Assembly (NCBI RefSeq): GCF_025140835.1
Contig: NZ_CP081153.1
Span: 744,001-808,000, forward strand
Direction of reading: 5' to 3'
DNA length: 64,000 bases
DNA from: Aliiroseovarius sp. M344
GTDB taxonomy: Bacteria; Pseudomonadota; Alphaproteobacteria; Rhodobacterales; Rhodobacteraceae
Positions within the stretch are counted from its first letter, which is position 1. The number at the start of each line of letters is the position of its first letter. This document shows positions 1 to 9,968 of the stretch, in pieces. Below the pieces are notes generated by a model that made no database searches, was not told the DNA's origin, and saw nothing but the letters and a program-made list of their open reading frames with translations. The position numbers and the translations under genes were made by a program.

Positions 1-2
1 AT

Positions 3-1793
3 TTGACGAAAGATCCGCGCGGGCGTTCGATCGAAGAAGTACTGCCGGTTAATTTCGCAAACCTCATCAAATTTGGTGACCTCTGTCGCAGCCGACTGCG
101 CGAAGAAATGGAAATCGAGTTTACCATCGACAACGAGGAAATGTTCATCCTTGATGCCGTACGTGTTCCACGAAGCGAACGCGCCAATGTCCGGATCGCG
201 GTATCTTTGGCGACTGATGGCATCATCAGCCGCGAAGAGGCCGTGCTGCGAATCCCGCCCCGAGCGCTCAGTGAATTGCTGCACAGCCAGTTTGACCCAA
301 AGGACAAGCGCGACCGTTTTGCACGTGGGATCGCCGCCAGTCCGGGTGCCGCGACCGGAAAGATCGTTTTCAACGCGCGGGCGGCTCAGGCGATGGCGGC
401 TCAGGGCGAAAACTGCATCCTGGTGCGCAGTGAAACCAGCCCCGAGGATATCCGCGGCATGCACGCAGCGAAGGGCATTTTGACCGTTCGCGGTGGTATA
501 ACCAGCCATGCAGCGGTGATTGCGCGCGGGCTCGGGTTGCCCTGTGTGGTCGGGGCGCAGGACCTGTCACTGGATAAACGTCACCGCAAACTGATCGCTA
601 AGGATGGCCGCGAATTTGTCGAAGGCGATGTGATCAGCATCGATGGCGCGGTTGGGTTCGCCTATGTGGGCGCAGTGAAGATGTTGCCTCCTGAGCTGGG
701 CGAAGGGTTCCAGACGCTGATGGCATGGGCAGATGATTTCCGCGACATCGGCGTGCGCGCAAATGCTGACACGCCGCCTGATGCCCGCAACGCCCGCATG
801 TTTGCCGCCGAAGGCATCGGCCTGTGTCGGACCGAGCATATGTTTATCGATGATGATCGGCTTCTGGCCATGCGCGAGATGATTTTTGCAGATCACGCCG
901 ATGATCGGCGGGCAGCCCTTGATCGACTGTTGCCGATGCAACGTGCCGACTTCACAGAATTGTTCGAGATTATGCAGGGTTTGCCGGTCTGCATCCGCTT
1001 GTTTGACCCGCCGCTGCACGAATTTCTGCCACATGGCCGCGAAGGTCTGCGGGAACTGGCCGAAGCGCTTGATCTGCCATTGCGCGATGTCGAGCGCCGG
1101 GTTGAGGGATTGCGCGAGTTTAATCCGATGTTGGGGATGCGCGGTGTGCGGTTAGGGATCACCGTTCCCGAAATCTATGACATGCAGGCCCGCGCCATTT
1201 TTGAGGCAACCGTCGAGGCATCGAAGTCGGGCGACCCCGTGGTGCCGGAAGTCATGATCCCGCTGGTATCCGCCAAGCGCGAGGTTGAAATCGTGAAAGC
1301 CCGCGTTGACGCTGTGGCTGCCGAAGTTCGGATCGAAACAGGTGCCAATTTCACATATCGGCTGGGTGTGATGGTGGAAACGCCGCGCGCCGCCCTTCGT
1401 GCGGGTGAAATCGCGCAACATGCCGCCTTCATGTCTTTCGGGACCAATGATTTAACCCAGATGACCTATGGCCTGTCACGTGACGATGCCGGGCGCTTCA
1501 TGGGCGAATATGTTGCGCAGGGCGTCTATGAGGAAGACCCGTTTCATATGCTTGACGCAGATGGTGTCGGAGAGTTGTTGCAGATGGGAGCGAAACGCGG
1601 CCGGGATGCAAACAATGACCTGACGTTGTCAATCTGTGGCGAACATGGCGGCAACCCAGAATCGATCCGATTCTGTCGTGACGCAGGCTTTGACTACGTC
1701 TCGTGCTCACCCTTCCGGGTGCCTATCGCGCGGCTGGCTGCGGCTCATCTGGCCGTCGAGGGCCGGGTGGACAAAACTCACCTAGATGACTGA
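3..1793 (+). CDS. ppdK: pyruvate, phosphate dikinase, C-terminal part (5' end outside window)
   Basis: This enzyme interconverts pyruvate, ATP and phosphate with PEP, AMP and pyrophosphate in the cytoplasm. The visible 596 residues lack the N-terminal ATP-grasp part of a protein usually near 870-890 residues, so the TTG at position 3 is not a real start and the frame runs in from upstream. The phosphohistidine domain carries GGITSHAAVIAR with the catalytic His near visible residue 169. The C-terminal TIM barrel ends with SICGEHGGNP, holding the catalytic Cys near residue 545, then YVSCSPFRVPIARLA. These two sites together separate it from PEP synthase and enzyme I. The stop is followed by a weak hairpin. 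Confidence 0.93.
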   Translation: MTKDPRGRSIEEVLPVNFANLIKFGDLCRSRLREEMEIEFTIDNEEMFILDAVRVPRSERANVRIAVSLATDGIISREEAVLRIPPRALSELLHSQFDPKDKRDRFARGIAASPGAATGKIVFNARAAQAMAAQGENCILVRSETSPEDIRGMHAAKGILTVRGGITSHAAVIARGLGLPCVVGAQDLSLDKRHRKLIAKDGREFVEGDVISIDGAVGFAYVGAVKMLPPELGEGFQTLMAWADDFRDIGVRANADTPPDARNARMFAAEGIGLCRTEHMFIDDDRLLAMREMIFADHADDRRAALDRLLPMQRADFTELFEIMQGLPVCIRLFDPPLHEFLPHGREGLRELAEALDLPLRDVERRVEGLREFNPMLGMRGVRLGITVPEIYDMQARAIFEATVEASKSGDPVVPEVMIPLVSAKREVEIVKARVDAVAAEVRIETGANFTYRLGVMVETPRAALRAGEIAQHAAFMSFGTNDLTQMTYGLSRDDAGRFMGEYVAQGVYEEDPFHMLDADGVGELLQMGAKRGRDANNDLTLSICGEHGGNPESIRFCRDAGFDYVSCSPFRVPIARLAAAHLAVEGRVDKTHLDD

Positions 1794-1811
1794 TTCAAAT
1801 TGAAATAATCG

Positions 1812-1842
1812 CCTGAGCGCTCACTTTATCGGAGTGGTTTTT
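1812..1842 (+). terminator. possible weak terminator after ppdK
   Basis: A short stem (CACT/AGTG) is followed by a run of six T's about 30 bases after the ppdK stop. The stem is only four to five base pairs, so this is a tentative call based on position and the T-run. Confidence 0.3.
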
Positions 1843-1950
1843 TGCGCCTGAGCAGTCCTGTGTAAACCTGTCGGGCTAGACCAAACGCCGTTTTTTTCGT
1901 AAATCCAACCTCGAGAAACTTAATGTTTTTCTGGTGTGGGGGGATTCCGA

Positions 1951-2601
1951 ATGACCCAGCTTCTTCAGAAGGTGGTAGGTGGTCTTTGTTTGGCGTTGGC
2001 TTTTTTTGCGACCTCGTTGCCTGCGGTTGCGCAGGAAAAAGAAAACCTGTTTGGCGCCTTAATTTTACAAGATCGTGCGGGTTTTGTCGCAATGCCGGGG
2101 GAACGTATTGCGGCACTTGGTACGCTGCCATCGCCGCGCTCTGCAAGTAAGTCGTCCGAGGTGTTGGCTTCCAAATACACGTCGAAATGGCTTTCGGCCC
2201 AGCCCCAACCCCAGCAAGGTGCCGAATGGCGCTGCCTGACCGAAGCGCTGTATTTCGAAGCGCGCGGTGAAACCGTAAAAGGCCAGTTTGCAGTGGCCGA
2301 AGTCATCATGAACCGCGTGGAACACCCGCGCTATCCAGACACGGTCTGCGGCGTGATTAATCAGGGCACCGGGCGCAAATATGCCTGCCAGTTTACCTTC
2401 ACCTGCGATGGGCGGCCTGAAGTCATCAACGAACCTGGTTCCTTTGCGCGACTGGGCAAAGTCGCAAGGGCCATGCTCGATGGGTCCGAGCGTCCTTTGA
2501 CAGGGGGGGCCACGCATTACCACACAAACGCTGTTGCACCGGGCTGGGCCAAAAGTTTGATCCGCACTGCCAAAATTGGCGTCCACCGGTTCTATCGCTG
2601 A
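1951..2601 (+). CDS. exported SleB-type cell wall hydrolase
   Basis: Predicted periplasmic peptidoglycan hydrolase of the Hydrolase_2 (SleB) family. The N-terminus is a signal peptide with a hydrophobic core ending PAVAQ near residue 30. The catalytic domain occupies roughly residues 90-215 and contains EALYFEARGE, where the Glu-rich motif holds the likely catalytic acid, then AVAEVIMNRV and CQFTFTCDG, typical of the family. I prefer the ATG at 1951, preceded by a GGGGGG stretch, over an in-frame GTG at 1936. It stands alone between ppdK and the folate genes. The family is found in spore germination lytic enzymes, but in non-sporing alphaproteobacteria the role is general wall turnover, which is inference here. 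Confidence 0.85.
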   Translation: MTQLLQKVVGGLCLALAFFATSLPAVAQEKENLFGALILQDRAGFVAMPGERIAALGTLPSPRSASKSSEVLASKYTSKWLSAQPQPQQGAEWRCLTEALYFEARGETVKGQFAVAEVIMNRVEHPRYPDTVCGVINQGTGRKYACQFTFTCDGRPEVINEPGSFARLGKVARAMLDGSERPLTGGATHYHTNAVAPGWAKSLIRTAKIGVHRFYR

Positions 2602-2703
2602 CCTCGCCTGTCGGATGGCGCGCGATACAGACAGCCTGTCGTTTTGCACTGGCCATTGAGGGGTCTGAAAGGGCACTGTGACCGCATCTAAGATGAGGGT
2701 CAC

Positions 2704-3588
2704 ATGACGGACGACACATCCATTGCCTTTGCCGCGCTAGAAAGGCGCGCAGCCGCCGGGTCTGATGCACAGAGCCCGCCAGATCGAATATCCGTGCGCG
2801 ATCATGTCGTTGACGTCGAGATCGGCGCGTTTCAGGCCGAGCGCGACACCACCCAACGGCTCAGTTTCAGCGTCGTGGTCGAGGTTGCACCAAGCGATGG
2901 TGCACAGACCGATGATGTGGATGATATCCTATCCTATGACACGATCACCGAAGCAATTACGTTCGAACTTGCAGCAGAGCGCTTGAATCTGCTGGAGACC
3001 CTGGCCGAACGCATTGCCGACCGGATCTTGGCAGCACCGCAACCGCTCAGGGTGTTCGTGCGCATCGAGAAGTTGGATCGCGGGCCGGGCAAGTTGGGGG
3101 TCGAGATCGTGCGGACGCGCGATACAGCAAAAGAGCAGCAAGGCGCAGCCATTGATTGCATTCCGCAAGTGGTCTTGCTGGACGATGCGGCTTTTGTCGA
3201 TCCCAATCTGCCCGCGTTTCTCGACCGTCTGAATGATGACACACGAGCCTTTGTTCTTTGCGTGGGCAAGGGGGGACATTCCGGTTCAACGGTCGGTGAC
3301 GTGGCAGTCCAGCAGCACATCGACCTATTGGCTATTGAGCAAAACGCATGGCGCTTGTCCGCGACCGATCCGCGTTGTGTAGTGGTGGGAACACGGACAG
3401 AGCTGGATTGGGGTATGAAAAACAACCAGATCAGCGTTTGGGCCCCTTCGAAACTGGTTTTGGATGCAGTGAATGGTCCTGCCGGTGCAGATCCGCGCGA
3501 CCTTGCGGTATGGCTCGCGAACACTTTGAATGCGGGTGCGCCGATCGTGGTCGGCGATGATGACACGCCCCTTACGAAGTTCCCATGA
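2704..3588 (+). CDS. folB: dihydroneopterin aldolase FolB with a long C-terminal extension
   Basis: Converts 7,8-dihydroneopterin to 6-hydroxymethyl-dihydropterin and glycolaldehyde in folate synthesis. Residues about 28-140 form the FolB fold: ISVRDHVVDVEIGAF at the start, LSYDTITEAI in the middle and VRIEKLDR with the likely catalytic Lys near residue 123. Ordinary FolB is about 120 residues; here a further ~150 residues follow (about 145-294), including LCVGKGGHSGSTVGD and NQISVWAPSKLVLDAVNG, which I cannot assign. The stop overlaps the folP start (ATGA), so the two are translationally coupled. A short RBS-like GATGAGGG precedes the ATG. Confidence 0.88.
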   Translation: MTDDTSIAFAALERRAAAGSDAQSPPDRISVRDHVVDVEIGAFQAERDTTQRLSFSVVVEVAPSDGAQTDDVDDILSYDTITEAITFELAAERLNLLETLAERIADRILAAPQPLRVFVRIEKLDRGPGKLGVEIVRTRDTAKEQQGAAIDCIPQVVLLDDAAFVDPNLPAFLDRLNDDTRAFVLCVGKGGHSGSTVGDVAVQQHIDLLAIEQNAWRLSATDPRCVVVGTRTELDWGMKNNQISVWAPSKLVLDAVNGPAGADPRDLAVWLANTLNAGAPIVVGDDDTPLTKFP

Positions 3589-4592
3589 CAGTGCGCCACC
3601 AACCTATTCCGCGCGCAGGCGCGCCTTTCGCCGGACAGTCGCTCGCCGGATCCGCAAACCTATGGTTTGATGAGGTGCTTGTGCGCCGTCGTGATGGCGC
3701 GGCAAAGCTGGTTGCCTCGACTGATTGTTCGATGGCCGATCAGGAACGTTTGACCCGACCACGTGCCACGCTGTGTAGCTTGTCGATGGACCAGCCCCTG
3801 ATCATGGCGGTCCTTAATGTGACGCCTGACAGCTTCTCGGATGGCGGTGATCACGTAACGCTTGAAGCAGCGGTGGACCGCGCCCGCCAAATGGCACAAG
3901 ACGCCGACATTTTGGATATTGGCGGTGAAAGCACCCGACCGGGCGCTGCGGAAGTGTCGGTCAAGGAAGAAATCCGCCGCACATCGACCGTCATCGCCGC
4001 AATCCGGGACGCCGGGATCACCACACCCATCTCCATCGACACCCGCAAAGCCCGCGTGGCTGAAGCGGCATTGGATGCGGGGGCGGATATGGTCAACGAT
4101 GTGGCCGCGTTTACATATGATCCAGAACTTGCCGATCTGGTTGCGGATCGCGATGTGCCGGTCTGCCTGATGCATGCGCAGGGCCAGCCGGAGACGATGC
4201 AAAACGACCCGCGCTATGATGATGTGTTATTTGATGTGATGGATTTTCTCGAAGAACGCATCACCTTTGCCACCAGTCGCGGCATTGCCTTTGAGCGGAT
4301 AGTGACCGATCCCGGCATTGGGTTTGGTAAAACTTTGGAACACAATGTGACTTTGCTGCAGAACCTGTCCCTGTTACATGATTTGGGCCTGCCGATGCTT
4401 CTTGGCGTGTCGCGCAAGCGGTTCATCGGGACAATCGGTCAGGTCACCGAGGCAAAAGATCGGATGGCCGGTTCACTGGCTGTCGCGCTTTACGGCATTC
4501 AAAATGGGGCACAGATCCTAAGGGTGCACGACACGTTCGAGACCCGGCAGGCCATCCGCCTGCAACAGGCAATGATAAAAAGAGAGAACTGA
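3585..4592 (+). CDS. folP: dihydropteroate synthase
   Basis: Joins 6-hydroxymethyl-dihydropterin pyrophosphate to p-aminobenzoate, the step inhibited by sulfonamides. The TIM barrel begins near residue 70 with MAVLNVTPDSFSDGG, followed by DILDIGGESTRPGA, PISIDTRKARVAEAAL, MVNDV, TDPGIGFGKTLEHN and LGVSRKRFIG, all family signatures. The first ~65 residues are an extension beyond the usual ~280-residue enzyme; the start at the folB stop overlap is favoured by coupling, but a downstream start cannot be excluded. It is followed three bases later by glmM, forming a folB-folP-glmM operon like the folP-glmM pair of many proteobacteria. Confidence 0.95.
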   Translation: MTVRHQPIPRAGAPFAGQSLAGSANLWFDEVLVRRRDGAAKLVASTDCSMADQERLTRPRATLCSLSMDQPLIMAVLNVTPDSFSDGGDHVTLEAAVDRARQMAQDADILDIGGESTRPGAAEVSVKEEIRRTSTVIAAIRDAGITTPISIDTRKARVAEAALDAGADMVNDVAAFTYDPELADLVADRDVPVCLMHAQGQPETMQNDPRYDDVLFDVMDFLEERITFATSRGIAFERIVTDPGIGFGKTLEHNVTLLQNLSLLHDLGLPMLLGVSRKRFIGTIGQVTEAKDRMAGSLAVALYGIQNGAQILRVHDTFETRQAIRLQQAMIKREN

Positions 4593-4595
4593 GCA

Positions 4596-5939
4596 GTGGT
4601 TGATAAACTTTTCGGAACGGATGGCGTGCGTGGTCTGGCGAACAGTTGGCCGATGACCGCGGATATGGCGTTGAAACTGGGGGCCGCGGCTGGCCGGCAT
4701 TTTCGCCGTGATGGCCTGAACGGCCACCGCGTTGTGATCGGCAAGGACACGCGCCTGTCAGGCTATATGCTTGAGAACGCATTGACCGCTGGGCTGACCT
4801 CGACCGGGATGAACGTGTTGCTGCTTGGGCCAGTCCCGACCCCGGCTGTTGGGCGGCTGACAAACTCGATGCGTGCGGATCTGGGGATTATGATTTCCGC
4901 GTCGCACAACCCGTTCCACGACAATGGCATCAAGTTCTTTGGACCCGACGGGTTCAAACTCTCGGATGATGACGAGGCCGAGATCGAAAGCCTTGTGCAT
5001 CATGGGGTGGAGCCGGTTCAGCATCAGAATATCGGGCGGGCGAAGCGGATTGACGAAGGGCGGATGCGCTATACCGAATACCTCAAGACGACCTTCCCTG
5101 AAAACAAGCGCCTGAACGGGATCAAGGTGGTGATCGACTGTGCCAACGGCGCGGGTTATCGCACCGCGCCGGAAACCTTATGGGAACTGGGGGCCGAGAT
5201 CGTGCCAGTAGGCGTTGCGCCTGATGGTACCAATATCAACAAGGGCTGCGGGTCGACCGACACCGCGCTGGCAGCAAAAACGGTTGTCGAGAGCGGGGCC
5301 GATCTGGGCATCTGTCTGGACGGTGATGCTGATCGGGTTATGATCATCGACGAAAAAGGCCAGGTCGCAGATGGCGATCAAATCATGGGGTTGTTTGCCA
5401 GCCATTGGGCGCGCGCGGGTCGCCTGAAAGGCGGCAAGTTGGTGGCGACTGTAATGTCAAATCTGGGACTTGAGCGGTTTGTTACATCACAAGGGCTGGA
5501 ACTGCTGCGCACGAAAGTCGGCGACCGACATGTGGTCGAAGCGATGCGCGCCGGTGGGTACAATCTTGGCGGCGAACAGTCAGGCCATATTGTCATGACC
5601 GATTTTGCCACGACGGGCGATGGTCTGCTCGCCGGTATTCAGTTTCTGGCCTGCATGGTCGAGACAGGAAAACCCGCGTCCGAGCTTTGTAAAGTGTTCG
5701 AAACTGTCCCTCAGCTTCTTAAAAACGTGCGGTACGAGGCCGGACGGGTGCCGCTTGATGCAGATAACGTAATATCCGCTATCTCGGATGCCGAGGCGAG
5801 GCTGAATGGGCAAGGTCGTTTGCTGATCCGCAAGTCGGGCACAGAGCCTTTGATCCGCGTAATGGCGGAGTGCGAAGATGGTGCACTGCTGACTGAGGTC
5901 GTCGACAGTATTGTGGCCGAGGTCGAAGCGGCTAGTTAG
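4596..5939 (+). CDS. glmM: phosphoglucosamine mutase
   Basis: Interconverts glucosamine-6-phosphate and glucosamine-1-phosphate for peptidoglycan and LPS precursor synthesis. The GTG start gives [13 protein letters not shown], the canonical N-terminus. The active-site loop MISASHNP places the phosphorylated Ser at about residue 103; the metal loop is CLDGDADRV; the phosphate-binding loop near the C-terminus is [12 protein letters not shown]. Length (447) is normal for GlmM and short for phosphoglucomutase. It begins three bases after the folP stop, so it is probably cotranscribed. Confidence 0.97.
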   Translation: MVDKLFGTDGVRGLANSWPMTADMALKLGAAAGRHFRRDGLNGHRVVIGKDTRLSGYMLENALTAGLTSTGMNVLLLGPVPTPAVGRLTNSMRADLGIMISASHNPFHDNGIKFFGPDGFKLSDDDEAEIESLVHHGVEPVQHQNIGRAKRIDEGRMRYTEYLKTTFPENKRLNGIKVVIDCANGAGYRTAPETLWELGAEIVPVGVAPDGTNINKGCGSTDTALAAKTVVESGADLGICLDGDADRVMIIDEKGQVADGDQIMGLFASHWARAGRLKGGKLVATVMSNLGLERFVTSQGLELLRTKVGDRHVVEAMRAGGYNLGGEQSGHIVMTDFATTGDGLLAGIQFLACMVETGKPASELCKVFETVPQLLKNVRYEAGRVPLDADNVISAISDAEARLNGQGRLLIRKSGTEPLIRVMAECEDGALLTEVVDSIVAEVEAAS

Positions 5940-5955
5940 ATCGCAGAGTTTGCGC

Positions 5956-6501
5956 TTAATCCGGTTGTTTCACCAAAGTCGGCGTTAAGAAAACGACCAA
6001 CTCTTCGCGGGTGGTAAATGATCGGCCCACTCGGGTTCTGAATAAACTGCCAGCTGCGGGCAGATTGCGCAGTTTAAGTCGCCTTGGGCGCGTCTTGATC
6101 TGCCATTCCGTGTCTTGATGCGTCACGCTGCACAGATTTGGCAACGGGCTTGCTGCGACGGAGTCGATCGCCAGAACATTGCCATACAGATAGACGTCAC
6201 CCTGAAGCGTCGCCCTTTCGATCCGCGTAGACAGCGGCTGACGCAATATACCTTGGCCAAGGGTGTTGAGCAGCGACCCTTTGACTGGGTAATGGTTAAT
6301 TTCACGGTTTAGTTGCCATCCAACGGGACCACCATCGGTCAAACCTAAAATGACAGTCGGGCGAACCGTTCGTCCCGCGTGCCTGAACTCGATACGGCTG
6401 GTAAGCACCCTCTTGTCGCGATCTTTGATGGTTGCAAACCCGGGCTTAGGTGCAAGAAGTGATGTCGCGAACGCTCCGGCAATCAATTGACGTCGATCCA
6501 T
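5956..6501 (-). CDS. small exported protein ending in a secretin-like motif
   Basis: The function is not recognised. The start at 6501 is chosen because a strong GGGGAGGA precedes it; this gives 181 residues with a Tat-like leader (MDRRQLIAGAFATSLLA...GFA). Residues about 140-180 read LKLRNLPAAGSLFRTR followed by REELVVFLTPTLV, closely resembling the last strands of the secretin barrel in GspD/PilQ proteins (pattern LGDIPxLGxLFR, then ELxIFxTPxIV). The protein is far too short to be a complete secretin and no other secretion genes lie nearby. It may be a degenerate or minimal secretin-domain protein. It is convergent with glmM. Confidence 0.6.
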   Translation of the reverse strand: MDRRQLIAGAFATSLLAPKPGFATIKDRDKRVLTSRIEFRHAGRTVRPTVILGLTDGGPVGWQLNREINHYPVKGSLLNTLGQGILRQPLSTRIERATLQGDVYLYGNVLAIDSVAASPLPNLCSVTHQDTEWQIKTRPRRLKLRNLPAAGSLFRTRVGRSFTTREELVVFLTPTLVKQPD

Positions 6502-6553
6502 GTGTGTTCCTCCCCTCAGCCATATTAGCATAGATCGGCTAAGAGACGAAAAC

Positions 6554-7456
6554 TCAGCGAACGGCCAGCAATCTTCGCAGGCTGTACCATTGGCTGATGC
6601 CCAGCCCAGCGAGGATCATCGCCAGCGCGATGAAGAAGCGCAGGGGCAGGACCTCGGACAAAATCCATGCGCCGAATACCATCGACCAAACGGGCACCTG
6701 ATAGTTCACGAGCGTCATGAAAACCGACCCTGCGCTGCGGATAATCGAAACCCGTAGCAAGGTCGCCAGGGCGGTTGGTAATAGGCCCAGCGCTATGATT
6801 GCCAGTCCGGATCTTGCATCTTGCCAGACGGGCACGCCTTCTGAAATCAACATGATGGGCACCAGAATGACGGAGCCGACAACCAGCGTCAGTGCGGCCA
6901 GCGTCACCGGATCAACAGGTGGGCAGCGCCGTGTGAAAATCGACGCAAGAGAATAACAAAACGCAGCGCCAATGCAGGCAAGTTGTGCCAGGGGTTGAGT
7001 ACCTTGCCCCAATTGTGAAAGCCCCGGTCCGATCAACACCAAGGCCCCACAGAACCCCATAGTAACGCCGATGAACTTTCGCGCGTTCAAGGGTTCGTCT
7101 GAAAAGAAATGCGCCAGTGGTAGCACCATCAGCGGAATTGCCGCCATGGACAGCCCGGCAAAGGCGGACGGAACGTATTGCTGTCCCCAACTTAGCAAAA
7201 CAAAGGGAAGAGCGGTCGACAGGATGCCGATGATCGTGATCGATTCCCATAAAGCCCTATCCCACGCTGGCATCGATCGGCCTGTGCCCCACATCAATAC
7301 CAACAGCGCCACGGCCCCCAATGTCGTGCGCGCAGTAGCGACGGTCACAGGGCCATAGCCTTCCAGCGCAAGAGCGACGACCATAAAGGTGCCGCCCCAG
7401 ATAAGGCCAAGTGCGATTACTCCGGCCCAGTCGCGAGAGGTGGGATTATCAGTCAT
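6554..7456 (-). CDS. EamA/DMT-superfamily transporter
   Basis: Inner-membrane drug/metabolite transporter with about ten hydrophobic segments arranged as two EamA repeats. The first repeat starts GVIALGLIWGGTFMVVALAL, where the GxxWGxxF pattern is typical; the second begins near ACIGAAFCYSLASIFTRR. Substrate is unknown. An ATG at 7456 gives a normal N-terminus (MTDNPTSRDW); an upstream in-frame ATG at 7507 would bring the start close to the palindromes shared with the divergent arsR-type gene. The arrangement suggests that the ArsR protein also controls this exporter, which is inference. Confidence 0.82.
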   Translation of the reverse strand: MTDNPTSRDWAGVIALGLIWGGTFMVVALALEGYGPVTVATARTTLGAVALLVLMWGTGRSMPAWDRALWESITIIGILSTALPFVLLSWGQQYVPSAFAGLSMAAIPLMVLPLAHFFSDEPLNARKFIGVTMGFCGALVLIGPGLSQLGQGTQPLAQLACIGAAFCYSLASIFTRRCPPVDPVTLAALTLVVGSVILVPIMLISEGVPVWQDARSGLAIIALGLLPTALATLLRVSIIRSAGSVFMTLVNYQVPVWSMVFGAWILSEVLPLRFFIALAMILAGLGISQWYSLRRLLAVR

Positions 7457-7510
7457 CTGCCCGACATAACCCGCAGCATCCCCAATGTCATCTGTCGAAA
7501 GCTGCATTTA

Positions 7511-7545
7511 GGTAAGTAATAACTTACCGTAAGTCATGGCTTACG
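7511..7545. promoter_or_regulatory. two adjacent inverted repeats, probable ArsR-type operator
   Basis: GGTAAGT-AATA-ACTTACC (7511-7528) is a perfect 7-bp inverted repeat. It is followed, sharing one base, by CGTAAG-TCATGG-CTTACG (7528-7545), a perfect 6-bp repeat that covers the ATG of the ArsR gene at 7536. Both contain the half-site GTAAG. The position between a divergent transporter and an ArsR gene fits an autoregulated operator, possibly blocking both transcription and translation initiation. Confidence 0.7.
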
Positions 7546-7853
7546 AAGACTCATTAGCGGCCTTGGCTGATCTGACCCGGCGGAAAGTGTTTGAAGCGGT
7601 CGCCAGCGCCCCGCGTGCCGTAGGCGCATTGGCGGAAGAATTACCTGTCAGCCGCCCTGCGGTTTCGCAACACTTGAAGGTGTTGTCAGATGCAGGACTG
7701 GTCCTTTGCAGGGTCGAAGGGACGCGCCGCATCTATGCCGCACGGCCAGAAGGTCTGGCCGAACTGCGCGCGTGGTTGGATCGGTATTGGACCAATGTGC
7801 TGCAAAACTTCGCAAGCGAGATCGACGATAACGGAGAGGGACAAAATGACTGA
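7536..7853 (+). CDS. ArsR-family winged-helix repressor
   Basis: A 105-residue DNA-binding protein. The HTH lies at about residues 30-65 (ALAEELPVSRPAVSQHLKVL) followed by the wing GLVLCRVEGTRRIYAA. No metal-binding CxC box is visible, so a metal sensor role is not supported; it resembles the ArsR proteins usually paired with SRPBCC-domain genes. Its start codon lies inside an inverted repeat and it overlaps the next gene by eight bases, making a two-gene operon with it. Confidence 0.88.
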   Translation: MAYEDSLAALADLTRRKVFEAVASAPRAVGALAEELPVSRPAVSQHLKVLSDAGLVLCRVEGTRRIYAARPEGLAELRAWLDRYWTNVLQNFASEIDDNGEGQND

Positions 7854-8304
7854 CCCGATTGTAAAGACCATCATCGTGAACTGCACCCCTGAGCGCGCCT
7901 TTGACGTTTTCGTTAACCGAACTTCGGACTGGTGGCCACTTGATCGGCACGCGGTGTCGGCCGGAGCGGGCAAAGTGGCACTGGCTGTTATTATCGAGCC
8001 CAAAGTGGGCGGAGCTGTCTATGAAACCATGCATGATGGCAATCGCACCGACTGGGGCAAGGTGCTGGAATTTGAACAGGGATCGAAACTCGCGATGACC
8101 TGGCATCCGGGCACCAACGTGGATGCCCCTACGCGGGTCGATGTCGCATTCGCTGCAGAAGGGAATGGTCAGACGAGGGTGACTCTGACTCATTCTGGCT
8201 GGAATGTCTGGGCGGAAAGGGCCGACGATATGCGCAACAGCTACAATGGTGGTTGGGAAACCGTATTCGTCACCCGTTATGCCGATGCTTGCACGACCAG
8301 ATAA
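7846..8304 (+). CDS. SRPBCC (AHSA1-like) domain protein
   Basis: A 152-residue cytosolic protein of the START/AHSA1 fold: KTIIVNCTPERAFDVFVNRTSDWW at the start and TRVTLTHSGW...NGGWETVF near the end are typical. The ligand is unknown. It overlaps the upstream ArsR gene by eight bases; ArsR-SRPBCC pairs are a common arrangement, often with the repressor controlling expression of the pair. A bidirectional terminator hairpin follows directly after the stop. Confidence 0.8.
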   Translation: MTDPIVKTIIVNCTPERAFDVFVNRTSDWWPLDRHAVSAGAGKVALAVIIEPKVGGAVYETMHDGNRTDWGKVLEFEQGSKLAMTWHPGTNVDAPTRVDVAFAAEGNGQTRVTLTHSGWNVWAERADDMRNSYNGGWETVFVTRYADACTTR

Positions 8305-8309
8305 GAAAA

Positions 8310-8330
8310 GGGCGGTCGCTTGGACCGCCC
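8310..8330. terminator. shared hairpin between SRPBCC gene and ilvC
   Basis: A perfect 8-bp stem GGGCGGTC/GACCGCCC with loop GCTTG lies between two convergent genes. An A-run (8306-8309) precedes it, giving a U-run on the minus strand, so it should terminate ilvC best and the SRPBCC gene partly. Confidence 0.75.
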
Positions 8331-8351
8331 CTTCGATGACAGTGGTCAGCC

Positions 8352-9413
<1,062 letters not shown>

Positions 9414-9512
9414 TCATATGGATGTGGGTGGCACGCGCGAGATGAGGTGAGGCTATTTTTCTGGCAATCTTAGGCATTTTAATTCGCCAAATAGCAGGAT
9501 AGTAAAAAAATC

Positions 9513-9968
9513 ATGCTCGATGATACAGACAGACGCATTCTAAGGCAGATGCAGGCCGATCCGATGATGGCAGCGCCTGACCTTGCGCATCTTATCGGGA
9601 TGTCGACGGCGCGGCTGACGCGTCGCATTGAACGGCTGCGCGATCAGAACATCCTGCGAGGGCCTCGTGCGGTGATAAACTGGCGCGCGCTGGGCTATGC
9701 GGTCGAAGTCAGTCTGCGCATCACGTTGGACAAAACCCAATCGCGTGCATTCGATGATTTCATTGCGGCGGCGCGCGACATTCGTGAAGTGATCGAGATC
9801 CAAACTTTCCTTGGCCGAGTTGACGTGCGGTTGTCCGTCGTGGCGCGTGATATGGCGCATTATCAAGCGATCTATCGCGACCAGATATTGGCGCTCCCGC
9901 ATATAGCGGACATCGAGGCATTGATGCAGGTGGCGCGGATCAAAGCCGATGAAAGCTTGCCGCTATGA
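9513..9968 (+). CDS. Lrp/AsnC-family transcriptional regulator
   Basis: A 151-residue regulator: N-terminal HTH (LDDTDRRILRQMQADPMM...LAHLIGMSTARLTRRIERL) and a C-terminal RAM domain starting near residue 65 that normally binds an amino acid. It is divergent from ilvC and overlaps a second Lrp-type gene by four bases (ATGA). The two paralogues are only moderately similar to each other. Regulation of ilvC or of the downstream aminotransferase is plausible from position but not shown. Confidence 0.88.
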   Translation: MLDDTDRRILRQMQADPMMAAPDLAHLIGMSTARLTRRIERLRDQNILRGPRAVINWRALGYAVEVSLRITLDKTQSRAFDDFIAAARDIREVIEIQTFLGRVDVRLSVVARDMAHYQAIYRDQILALPHIADIEALMQVARIKADESLPL

